Shown piece after piece: positions 38,063 to 48,311 of a DNA stretch of 64,000 bases; position 1 is the stretch's first letter; every line of letters starts with the position of its first letter. Made by a program: the position numbers and the translations under genes. The notes below the pieces were generated by a model. The model saw only the letters and a list, made by a program, of their open reading frames with translations, was not told the origin of the DNA and ran no database searches. Source of the DNA: Liolophura sinensis (taxonomy: Eukaryota; Mollusca; Polyplacophora; Chitonida; Chitonidae); NCBI RefSeq assembly GCF_032854445.1, contig NC_088302.1:27927080-27991079 (forward strand), in the 5' to 3' direction.

Positions 38063-38356
38063 CTTCTCTCTAGAGGGGCCTCCGTGGCTCAGTCGGTTAG
38101 CGCGCTAGCGCAGCGTAATGACCCAGGAGTCTCTCACCAATGCGGTCGCTGTGAGTTCAAGTCCAGCTCACGCTGGCTTCCTCTCCGGCCGTACGTGGGA
38201 AGGTCCTCTAGCAACCTGCGGATGGTCGTGGGTTTCCCCCGGGCTCTCCCTGGTTTCCACCCACCATAATGCTGGCCGCCGTCGTATAAGTGAAATATTC
38301 TTGAGTACGGCGTAAAACACAAATCAAATAATAAAATTAAATTACTTCTCTCTAGA
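38063..38356 (+). mobile_element. Full-length tRNA-derived SINE (family A) with 12-bp target duplication
   Basis: The element spans 38075-38344 between perfect copies of CTTCTCTCTAGA (38063-38074 and 38345-38356). The head begins GGGGCCTCCGTGGCTCAG, with A box TGGCTCAGTCGG, and has a B-box-like GAGTTCAAGTCC at 38153-38164. The body includes CCTCTCCGGCCGTACGTGG and GGTTTCCCCCGGGCTC. The 3' end reads GTATAAGTGAAATATTCTTG and AGTACGGCGTAAAACACAAA with a short A-rich tail. This is the reference copy for family A in this window. Similar mollusc SINEs, including the RUDI/V-SINE group, are the likely relatives, but I could not check the assignment. Confidence 0.93.
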
Positions 38357-39452
38357 ACAGTAAGATATAAATCTGGTCAAACCCCATCAGTCATGCCGAT
38401 CAAACAAAGACAGTGTGGCTGTGAGATTTCTTACAGAAAGAGAATGTCAGACACAATTAGAACTTTCAACCTACTGATTCCGATCCATGAAGTATGAATT
38501 AACATCTTGGAACGACCTCAAATATCTTTTTGATCACTGGCCAAAAAAAGTTGATTTATGCTTTGGTACATTACTCTTTGTTCAAAGTGAAGGGGAATGA
38601 AAGAGAAGGCACCTCACTGTAAAATACTGATCAGCCGTGAGCTAACCGTGGTACCCGTGGTACTGATAGCCTACATGTGGCGAGGAGGGTCGTACTATCC
38701 AGACGCATGGATAGATGCCAACCGAAAGCCGACTGGGCCGGAAGTAATCCATTTGTGAATGGATAGCTGTGAGTAAGTGTTGCAATGGTATTAGGTGACA
38801 GTAAATCAGGGTCTAGTAGCCGACCCGCTGCCTTGACAAGGCTCAAGCCGAGTGGGATTATTATCTTCCATAAGATAAGTGCTTCGCTCAGGGGGTCAGC
38901 CACTTTCCGAGTTAATATTGAACAAATAGCCACAGGTACGCAGTATTTCAACGTAGATGTGAGCATTTAATTATTAAAACGATTTTCAAAGATACAGATT
39001 AGCTGGAATCTGGATGTCGAGGCAAACTGGTTCTTTAATTATACAGACCTACCTATAAATGGTAAGTGGTTTGAATACGAATGTTGAATAGTAGACCTAA
39101 ATCTAGATTTAACGATTGGCCCAAAATCTCTACTCGACAGTAGTTTCAAATGTTAGATAAAATCGTATTTGTAGGCTTCACACAAAAAAACTTTTGGAAT
39201 AAATACTACTTAGAATATTGTCAACTTTAAAATCTTTTCAAGCGTATGCAGTGGCCAAGCGTGGTCAAGTTGAAATGAACACTGAGCATGAGTAATGCGT
39301 TACAACGTTAAAGGAAAAAACCTCTAAACATCGAAGTAGACATCATTTCATAGACCACTTCAAACTACGTATAAGGACACTTTCATTTTTTTTTTGGAGA
39401 TTTTTATGAAAAGAGTGAAAGCTGTTCAAACGTTTGAATCCTAAGGTGGGCT
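38357..39452. other. Unique sequence, no gene recognised
   Basis: A GC-richer patch at 38630-38900 contains a small perfect hairpin (ATCCATT/AATGGAT, about 38748-38765). A minus-strand open frame (38631-38966, 111 codons) is not recognised. Confidence 0.45.
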
Positions 39453-39654
39453 TTATGGACCATACTACCAGCTTTTAGGAACTCTGACGTCACAAGAAGT
39501 TTTTGCAACTGTAATCATGACACTGAATCTTGCAATAACTCCCTTTTGCCTGTGAGTTAAAGATTACTCAGATAACGTTCTCAAAATTCCTTCTTTGTGG
39601 TGAACATCAGGTGATGTGACGTCAGAGTTCCTAAAGACGGTCAGTATGGCTCAT
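39453..39654. repeat. Inverted repeat, about 40-bp arms carrying full CRE palindromes
   Basis: The left arm (39453-39493) runs from TTATGGACCATACTACC to TTTAGGAACTCTGACGTCAC. The right arm (39616-39654) is its reverse complement with a few mismatches (GTGACGTCAGAGTTCCTAAA onward). A spacer of about 120 bp separates them. Each arm carries TGACGTCA. The right arm ends only a few bases before the larger inverted repeat that follows. Confidence 0.85.
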
Positions 39655-39656
39655 AA

Positions 39657-40236
39657 TAGAGTTGTAAAATTTCAGAAAACAGCCGGTTACTAACCTACCA
39701 CACCCGCCCAGTCACTCCTTTACAATGCTTAGGGCCCTGGGGCACCTGGCTGTTAAAATCCCGAGATTTCGATCACCCCATAGGAAAATATTTATCCATA
39801 TTAATTAAAGTCCAGCATCTCCGCTCCGTTGTCATTTACGAAATGGCCACCATCTACACGGCGCGTGCGCCGCCAGGCAGCTGGATAAGAAGGGGCTGAC
39901 CAATAATGCCCTCATTTGTGGAGGTCACGCATGTCAACACAACAGCAGATGCTCTAATTTGGTTCATAGGACATCATAACTAGCATTAGAATGGAGCTAA
40001 AGTTTCGTATCCAGCTGCTTGTCGACGCATGCGCGCAGTGTAGATGGTGGCCATTTCGTAAATGACAAGTGAGCGGAGCTGCTGGACTTTAATAAGAATG
40101 GATGCATATTTTATCTTGGGATGATCGACATCTGAGGATTTTATCTGTCAGGTGCCCTAGGACCCTAGGCGTTGTAAAAGAATGAAGGGCCGGTAGGTTT
40201 GTAATCGACTGTTTTCCTAAATTTTACAATTCTTCC
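39657..40236. mobile_element. Large imperfect inverted repeat / foldback element, about 225-bp arms
   Basis: The left arm (39657-39886) and right arm (40009-40236) are reverse complements, roughly 80% by eye. They start with TTGTAAAATTT from each outer side and end with CAGCTGGATA at the loop. The best-kept block is 31 identical bases (39829-39859 and their mirror), including CATTTACGAAATGGCCACCA. The loop is about 122 bp and lacks an open frame. This could be a nonautonomous foldback transposon, or two copies of one short element inserted head to head. No transposase and no certain target duplication are visible. Confidence 0.85.
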
Positions 40237-41169
40237 CACCGGGGCGAAGGGGACTCAGTCACGACTACGCGAGCGTCAGAACAAATAAAAGAAGAGCTTG
40301 GCGTAGTCATCCAAGGCTAAGGTAGGCGAAGGCCTATGTTGATACACAAGTCAAAAGGGCTCACAAAATCGCTAGCCCGATGTCCCAGGACAACCCTTTT
40401 ATTTTATTTTTTTCGGGCTAGGGGCTTAGTAGAAATCGAGCGCATGCTGCCCGTCGATCTACCAGATTTTTACACTGAATGTGCATGGAGTGATTAAGAC
40501 CTCCCTAATAAACTTTATTCGTATCCGTATGATGACTGGGGAAACAATTGCAGAGGTTCATCCATTGTCGAGTCGGCCGGCTATTTTATATTATGTAGGC
40601 CTACATGTTGTAGACTGTGCGAGTGCCAAATTCAAAATGTCCTTGACGAAACTTGTGGGGCGCAAAACATCAGTCAAATAAATAAATTTTAATAGTCACC
40701 GCAGACCTAGTCAGTGAAGAGCACAGCAAGCTCGCAAATAAGCGGCCGGACACGGACATCGTCCACTACAAAAACGGCCGATTGACGCCGTTCATTTTGT
40801 CCGATAGAAATTCTGATCGAGGGCCATAAAAATGTGGCGATGTTCAGTTGTGTGAGATTGTTTCAATGCTAGAACACCCATCTGTCAGCCCAACTGTCTT
40901 ATTGATGTCTCTGAGTAGGCCTACGAGATATCATAGAGCTAACAAATTAAAAACGTTTCACAGGCCGATAGGCCGCTACAGCATTATACATGCTTCAGTT
41001 TCCGTTACCTGTCCACTGCACACCCACATATGTTACTTGTGCGCTTACCGATAAAGTGGGTCTTTTTGTATCGAACATAGATGGTGTCTTGGCTTCCATT
41101 CATTAGCCTAGTAGGATGAGTGTGTTTAAATGTAGATAGAAACAAAACAGGGTCAGAACATAGTTAATC
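40237..41169. other. Unique sequence, no gene recognised
   Basis: A small hairpin pairs CTAGCCCGA (40372-40380) with TCGGGCTAG (40413-40421) around a T-rich loop. There is no coding signal. Confidence 0.5.
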
Positions 41170-41541
41170 TAAGTGTTTGGAGGAGTGAGTGAGTGCTTCG
41201 GGTTTAACGTCGTGCTCAACAATTTTTCAGCCGTATGACGACGAAAAAATTCTTAGGGTGTATGTAATGCACCTCCTTGTTACAGGACGGATTTCTACCG
41301 CTCTTTTATCTAGGGCTGCTTCAGTGAGACGATTTACCGAAGGCAAGTAAGCCGCACCGCCCGATCGATTATACTGATACAGGTCAACCCCCGTTCACTG
41401 TCCTGTTCATGCAGAACGCCAAGCAAGGAAGTTACTCTTTTAACGTCTTAGGTGTGACTCGACCCAGGATTGATCCTGGATCTACCGCTCCCGAAGCGGA
41501 CACTCTACCAGCTGTGCTATCCGGGGCGGTAAGTGTTTGGA
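41170..41541 (-). mobile_element. Full-length tRNA-derived SINE (family B) with 12-bp target duplication
   Basis: Perfect copies of TAAGTGTTTGGA lie at 41170-41181 and 41530-41541. Between them the element is on the minus strand. Read that way, it starts CCGCCCCGGATAGCACAGC with A box TAGCACAGCTGGTAG, an anticodon-arm-like CCGCTTCGGGAGCGG (resembling tRNA-Pro with CGG), and a B-box-like GGGTCGAGTCAC. The body follows, and the 3' end is GTTGAGCACGACGTTAAACC with CACTCACTCACTC. On the plus strand this appears as the GAGTGAGTGAGTG start. The tRNA-like arm places it in a different family from the copy at 38 kb. The intact duplications indicate a fairly recent insertion. Confidence 0.93.
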
Positions 41542-44500
41542 AGTGCCATCATAGATGACACTGTTTATAGTTATTATACATTTCTACTAATTTTGTCTGT
41601 ATGCAGTCCGCATTTAATATCTCCTTGAAAACCAGAAAAAAAATTGTCCGGGACAAAATTTTAAATGTCAGGGTAGCCCAAATCTATGTTAGACGTTCCT
41701 ACCGTAACACCTAGCTTCGGTCAGATGGACTCCCACGCGGACAATTTCACTGCAAAAACCGGTTCAAACCTTACCTTTTTTGCTTTCCACCGATTCCCTG
41801 ATGCGAACAAACCGTAAAACATGTCAAATCCGGCATCGATAAACCATCTTTCAACAGCAAGCCAGCCGTATAAACTTTTGAATCGGGCAAACCAATCTAA
41901 CGTCCACTATATTTGGAATATTTTTTTAGACTTCGGTCAGGGTTATGGGCCATGGAAATTTTATCCCACCCAACATTCTGTTTACAAGACATGCAAAAAT
42001 GCTGTTTACATACTACCATAGGAAAATATTGTGTCCAGGGTCCATTTAGTATGAAAATAAAGGCGTAGGGGTTATCATGTAAGAAGTGCAAAAAGTCATT
42101 GTCAATGCTACATTGGGGTGCCACTTAATTAGTTATTTGCAGACTTGCAGTACACTGACATTTAGAAACGAAAAAATAGTCTGAATCATAAAACAAACAT
42201 TTCCTTGACTATAGGACTAGTTGTAGTGACTAGGCCTATTATGAAAGAACAAAAAGGTCTACATGGTTCTGTTTGGAAAGCTGAAAATGTTATAAGTAAA
42301 TAAGTAAATTTAATAACGACGGTTACTGCAAATCTTGTTGGACTATCTGAAAAAAAAATGGGCTACCAAGTTTCTTATGTAAGCTGCCTGAAGGGCTACC
42401 GGATTATTTCATATTTTGCGAGCCCTGGTCAAGCTAGGCTACACGTCTGTCGCCGTCTTGTGGGCTGAATCACATTTGAAAAAGTGTCAAATACATGTAG
42501 GTGTTCCAGCATTCATGGCGCGATAATCCTAATCCAGAAAAATAGCTGGAGATGTTTCTTCAGTTTAAGTGTTTGCTAACCAAGCTACAGACATGAAGAA
42601 GTTTCTCGACTGGAGAGTGGGTGAATGTATGTCAACACAAACTGCGACCTGGAACGTGCTTATTGGTTGACGTCTGGTATACGAATGTCTATTTCGAAGC
42701 ATAGATTCAACCTGTATTTGGAAAAACGATCCGAGGACAGATTTTAATCTTTTGAGTGTAAAATGTCCTGAAGATAAGCTGTTACACGAGAATCTTGTGA
42801 GATTTTCCATGAAAATCTTGATCTTATCAACATACCACTAATACTCAGATCCGGTCTGAGCGTTAAATAAATGATCAAATTACACTGGAATTCTAAACAG
42901 CGAAATGCCGGGTTTTGATGTCATTACGCTATAAACGGGTGACTTGGGTACCATTGAAGGGAATCAGTCCATAACACACCTTAACAACACGTAGTGGGGC
43001 CATCTTTCCCCGATGTCCAAGCTACCCCCAAGCGACTCCTATAATGGTGATCGACGACAACATCAGACTGCTTATGTGGAAATCTTAGACGGGAATAATA
43101 TGAAAGTGAATCTTGCCGTTAGACATTCTTGCAATGACAGTCTCAAAAACAAATGAACCGAGTCATGTTTCTCTGAAAGATTTATCTGCATTTGCATGAC
43201 GTTTTGTAGTAATAAGGTTACATACTGCCACAACTGTTTCTGTCATGTTTTAAGCAGCTCCTGTTAGCTACAGACTGTGTCCATTTATTATTGATGTTCC
43301 CTGATGTATCACTGATCCCTGAGATCATGGAATGCAGGCAACACTTGCAAAACGCTTTGCTTGCAGCTGTCCCCCAATATAATCCAACAGTATGTCTGTA
43401 ATCTTTACCACTTTTTCAGTGGGAGTAAATAGTCAACTGGGTTCAAGTTACTCTCCACGATACCGTTTCTAGGAACGCGGCTGAGGAAACGTTAAAAAAA
43501 AAGACACGCCTTTGACCAGATATCCCTAGTTGTTTGTGGGCAAGTTCCGGGAATACATGACGAACGCCCCCACTAATGATCAAACGTCCGTAACTTAGAC
43601 GTCCATAACTTGCCGAGTAGCATTTTGCAAATGTCTAAGATTGGTCATTATGTTAACGTTTCCCCGGCCGTGGCTAGAAACCTAGAGAACTCTACTTAAC
43701 CACATGCATAATAAAAGAATCGCGCCATCAAGCGGTCAGTATTGCAGACATTGGTTACGACTATCTTATTTTGTGAAGAACGTTAGTCAACGCCTATTGC
43801 AAATGATGCGTGTTTTCATCCGCTCAGTAACAACATCAAACCAAAAGGAGACATTCAATCTCTCGCAGTTATAACCCCTCTTTGGTTCGAATGTTTGATT
43901 GGTTGATCTACTTTCAACTATAAACTGCAGAAAATCTTATCACTACTTTGCATTATTGACTTTTTTGGTAATGCAATAATGCACATGTGTACTGCATTCG
44001 TTCATTCTGTGTATTATTATTTTAAGTTTATTAATGAAGACAAGCGCCAAACACTAAGAATCACTGTTTTATTGAGAAGTCCACTTCGTATCTGACCTCT
44101 AAAACATTTACTTGCAAATCGCTAGAATGTCTGAGATCGGTTTGCATCCGTAGTGCAATTAACAGAAAGAGCTTATAATAAAAGCGCAGAAAATTTTTTC
44201 CCAGACAAAGGGGACTCCGAAAATACCCAATATGTGGAAATGTGGTTTGTGCGTCGATTCATTTAGAAGGAAGACTTCCATCATCTTTGATAAACACATT
44301 TGATGGCATCGTATTCAACTTAATAATGGCCATGTTCAAATCTGCCTGAGTCGCAGGCCTTTTCATTTACTGATTATGACACTTTGTATTTGTGTAGCGG
44401 ATTTATTTGTGACGATGCCAACGTATGAATAAGAAGAGATTTCTGTTAACTTGCATTTACATAGCACTAGTTAAATTCACTGGACTGATTAACCATACAA

Positions 44501-45177
44501 GGCAAATCTTGATAAGCAGTATACCAGGTTGTGCTTTCTAAATGGATTCCTTTATACTGTGTCTTCTGTGTTCCGTTAGGTCAGCCTTTATGAATATCTA
44601 GTCAAAGCAGTTCTATGAATTTTAATCAGTGAGTGTTAAGTTGATTTTTTACCTATAATAGCTTATTTCGCATCAAATAATTTTAATTGTGTACTGTAAT
44701 GATCATTTATCAATGGCAAATATATAATATTTCCATATATACCGTTGAATGAGTGCAAAATTTTTGGCGTACTTTGGTTGCAAAGCTTTATCAGTTCACA
44801 TATATTTCAACTCATTCTAAACAGTTGATTATGATAAGGTATCCCATAACCATTCACTAATAAATAAATCAGATTTGTTGTTAGCGATCTTGGTTTGTAT
44901 TGGTTTGTTACCCCAAGGCTCGCAAAAACATACAAACGCTGTAAATTGTTACCTCTCTTGCAATGAGTTTGAGTGAGTGATAAAATGATGGATATACATG
45001 TGTTTGCGTTGAATAAATACTTTTACAACTTGCAAAATCTTATAACGGGTCTTAATTGCTGTGTTGGGGTTATCATTTTACAATCGCCTTCGGGTCGGTC
45101 TATTACTAGTATTCATACTTGGATTTAACTCACAGGGTTGCTGTCGATCCATCGTCCCTTGGTACGTTTTCGGGGAT
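41542..45177. other. Long unique stretch, no gene recognised
   Basis: Noncoding by inspection; the longest frames are about 80 codons and unrecognised. A GAGTTTGAGTGAGTG phrase near 44965 resembles the start of a family B tail but nothing else matches. Confidence 0.45.
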
Positions 45178-45377
45178 NNNNNNNNNNNNNNNNNNNNNNN
45201 NNNNNNNNNNNNNNNNNNNNNNNNNNNNNNNNNNNNNNNNNNNNNNNNNNNNNNNNNNNNNNNNNNNNNNNNNNNNNNNNNNNNNNNNNNNNNNNNNNNN
45301 NNNNNNNNNNNNNNNNNNNNNNNNNNNNNNNNNNNNNNNNNNNNNNNNNNNNNNNNNNNNNNNNNNNNNNNNNNNNN
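45178..45377. other. Assembly gap (200 N)
   Basis: Exactly 200 N, so the true length is unknown. The left flank has GGTACGTTTTCGG (45161-45173) and the right flank begins GGTACGTTTCGG (45378-45389). The two flanks share a near-identical short sequence, as expected when a tandem repeat or an unmerged overlap caused the break. Open frames reported through the N run are meaningless. Confidence 0.99.
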
Positions 45378-46317
45378 GGTACGTTTCGGATACCTATTGT
45401 TGTAGCGTACACCCAGTGGCAGGGGGAACTCACGCATTGCTGCTTAGGGTATTGTAGAGTGCTTTTACAGATGACAGCCTTACAACAAAACAAATCCGAC
45501 ATGAAAGGGGCTATGTTTCTTCCTACACCATGAAAACTATTGATTTGAACCCCGCTAGTCTGTCTGAGGTTGATGATGTGGTGACACTTGGAAATATCTA
45601 CATTCGCCGCCGGAAATTTCCAGTCTAGGGAATTGGTTAGTGGTTTGATAGAGTAGATCTACCTCTGCCACTTACGGCACCATCCTACTAGTACTGCCCT
45701 ATATCAATACGACCGTCGCTCCGCCGTCGCTTGCTCCAGTCTCGAGAGGCTTGTTGCCCAGTGCGGAAATGATGGTGATGATAGGATTAACAAAAATTAC
45801 CTTGTACAAGAGAGACCATGACAACTGTAGTGTCGAGTGTCAATGTTACCCCTATAACACCAACTGAAGTCGGTATTATCCAAGTAGTCCCGGAACGAAC
45901 ACATGTCTACGTTACAGGGATGGCTTTTCAGTTTTGCCTACAACATGCATATTAAAGGTAGTTTTAAAACAGAGCTGTGCAAAATACTGAACAGAAATCC
46001 TCCACGACAGTCTCCAGTTCTTTCTAGAAGCACACACAAGGGGTACATTTTAACTAGGTATAAATAGAAGTTCAGAAATTTACCTCTATGGTGCCTATTA
46101 CACCTAAGTAACATTATCATGTGCAACTATTTTGAGTCAGATGGTCATTTTTTTACATTCTTGCTTCATTTGAAAAGCAGATGTCACAAATGCTCGATAG
46201 AAACATTGTAAATCCACATGCATATGCAACGTTGCAATTTCACGATGAGCACTACTACACTCGCCACAACACATGAGTAATGGATAGATTAGCAACCAGG
46301 ATAGCCACCAGTCACGG
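45378..46317. other. Unique sequence beside the gap, no gene established
   Basis: A plus-strand frame at about 45455-45627 is open for 56 codons (SAFTDDSLTTKQIRHERGYV, then TIDLNPASLSEVDDVVTLGN, ending IRRRKFPV and a stop). It is moderately protein-like but unrecognised, and its upstream side may lie in the gap. The rest is noncoding by inspection. Confidence 0.3.
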
Positions 46318-46378
46318 TTATTTATTTATCTGAATGTTTAAATTATACGACGGTGGTCAGCGTTATGGTCGGAGGAAC
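46318..46378 (-). mobile_element. Short SINE (family A) 3' fragment
   Basis: TTATTTATTTATCTGAATGT is followed by TTATACGACGGTGGTCAGCG and TTATGGTCGGAGGAACC, matching the family A 3' end with a small internal loss of the TTTTACGCCGTACTC block. Confidence 0.75.
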
Positions 46379-46658
46379 CTACTCAGTCACGGCCAGTGGC
46401 CTTCGAAGCTTCCGAGTGATGCTGCTTTCTACAGCAAACGGAAGAGCAACTTCAAAATATCAATTTCTGGTAAGTTTATTTCAGTTTTAGTAGTTTTGCC
46501 GAGTGTCACTGCAAAATTGATATCTTTTGTATATAATAAACATGCTTAGTTATGTCATATACATGTACCCAGATAAAAAAATTCCCATCCAGTTCCAGAG
46601 TACAGTGAGATCTGGTGGCCGTCCGTAATGCGAATGTGGGCTTTTTGAGTCCTAGTTA
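46379..46658. other. Unique spacer, no gene
   Basis: Nothing supported between the two SINE fragments. Confidence 0.5.
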
Positions 46659-46659
46659 C

Positions 46660-46815
46660 AATTATTTATTTATTTGATTGGTGGTTTACGCCGTACTCAA
46701 GAATATTTCACTTATACGACTGCGGCCAGCATTATGGTGGGTGGAAACCGGGCAGAGCCCGGGGGAAACCCACGACCATCCGCAGGTTGCTGGAAAACCT
46801 TCTCACGTACTGATG
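46660..46815 (-). mobile_element. SINE (family A), 5'-truncated, minus strand
   Basis: TTATTTATTTATTTGATTGG opens the match. The ACGCCGTACTCAAGAATATT core, GGGCAGAGCCCGGGGGAAAC and GACCATCCGCAGGTTGCTGG follow. The match fades after CTTCTCACGTACTGATGG. The tRNA head is absent. The 50-bp minisatellite begins about 70 bp downstream. Confidence 0.9.
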
Positions 46816-46886
46816 GACCTAGCTACAAGACACACGATTTAATGGGATACCTATTAGATAATCTATTCCAAATCCACTCTGAATCT

Positions 46887-48311
46887 CTACTTCAGGAGGT
46901 TAGCCAGGTACCTGGTACGATGTGGTGACCTCATATCTCTACCCCAGGAGGTTTGCCAGGTACCTGGCACGATGTTGTGACCTCATATCTTTACCTCAGG
47001 AGGTTTACCAGGAACCTGGAAAGATGTGGTGATCTCATATTCCTACCTCAGGATGTTTATTGGGTACTTGGCACGATGTGATGACCTCACTCTCTACCTC
47101 AGGATGTTTATCGGTACTTGGCATGATGTGATGACCTCACTCTCTACCTCAGGATGTTTATTGGGTACTTGGCACGATGTGATGACCTCACTCTCTACCT
47201 CAGGATGTTTATCGGTACTTGGCACGATGTGATGACCTCACTCTCTACCTCACGATGTTTATCGGTGCCTGGCACGATGTGATGACCTCACTCTCTACTT
47301 CACGATGTTTATCGGTACCTGGCACGATGCCATGACCTCACTACCTCAAGATGCGTATCAGGTACCTGGTACGATGTGGTGATCTCATACCTTTACCTCA
47401 GGTGCCTGATACGATATTTTCACCTTATATCTATACTTTAGGAACTTTGTCGAGTACCGGCACGGTGTGGTGACCTCATATCTTTACCCCAGGAGGTTTG
47501 CAAGGTACCTGGCATGATGTGGTGACCTCACTCTCTACCTCAGGATGTTTATCGGTACTTGGCACAATGTGATGACCTCACTCTCTACCTCAGGATGTTT
47601 ATCGGTATCTGTCACTATGTGATGACCTCACTCTCTTCTTCGGGATGTTTATCGGTACTTGGCACGATGTGATGACCTCACTCTCTACCTCAGGATGTTT
47701 ATCGGTACTTGGCACAATGTGATGACCTCACTCTCTACCTCAGGATGTTTATCGGTATCTGTCACTATGTGATGACCTCACTCTCTTCTTCGGGATGTTT
47801 ATCGGTACTTGGCACGATGTGATGACCTCACTCTCTACCTCACGATGTTTATCGGTACCTGGCACGATGTGATGACCTCACTCTCTACCCAGTGACATTT
47901 ATCGGGTACCTGGCAAGACGCAATAACCTCACTATCTCAGGATGAGTATCAGGTACCTGGCACGATGTGGTGATCTCATATCTCACCTCATGTGCCTGAT
48001 ACGATGTGTTCACCTTACATCTATAGCTTAGGAACTTTGTCGAGTACCGGCACGATGTGGTGACCTCATATCTTTACCCCAGGAGGTTTGTCGGGGACCT
48101 GGCACACTATGTGGTGACTTCATATCTTTACTTCAGGAGGCTTGTCGTGTACCTGACACGATGTGGTGACCTCATATTTTTACCTCAGGAGGTTTGTCGG
48201 TACCTGTCACGATGTGTTAACGTCATATCTTTACCTCAGGAGGTTGGTCGAGTACCTGGCGCGGTGTATTAACCTCATAGCTTTACCTCAGGGCGTTCGT
48301 CAGGTACCATG
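46887..48311. repeat. 50-bp minisatellite array, about 28 units, with higher-order repeats
   Basis: A typical unit is GATGTTTATCGGTACTTGGC, ACGATGTGATGACCTCACTC, TCTACCTCAG. The outer units are a diverged form (GGAGGTTTGCCAGGTACCTGG, CTCATATCTTTACC). A variant pair around GGTATCTGTCACTATG recurs at 47604 and 47754, a 150-bp (3-unit) higher-order period. A longer block around AGGAACTTTGTCGAGTACCGG recurs at about 47440 and 48030, 590 bp apart. Short open frames inside are by-products of the repeat. Confidence 0.95.

Noticed and set aside
38084-38322. Open frames and a tRNA gene in GGGGCCTCCGTGGCTCAG sequence
   Set aside because: This is the head and body of a SINE with target duplications; the tRNA-like fold is incomplete and the frames are repeat-derived.
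41440-41528. tRNA-Pro-like gene on the minus strand
   Set aside because: It is continuous with a SINE body and tail inside a 12-bp target duplication, so it is a SINE head rather than a working tRNA gene.
45061-45533. Several open frames of 112-131 codons
   Set aside because: Most of their length is the 200-N gap.
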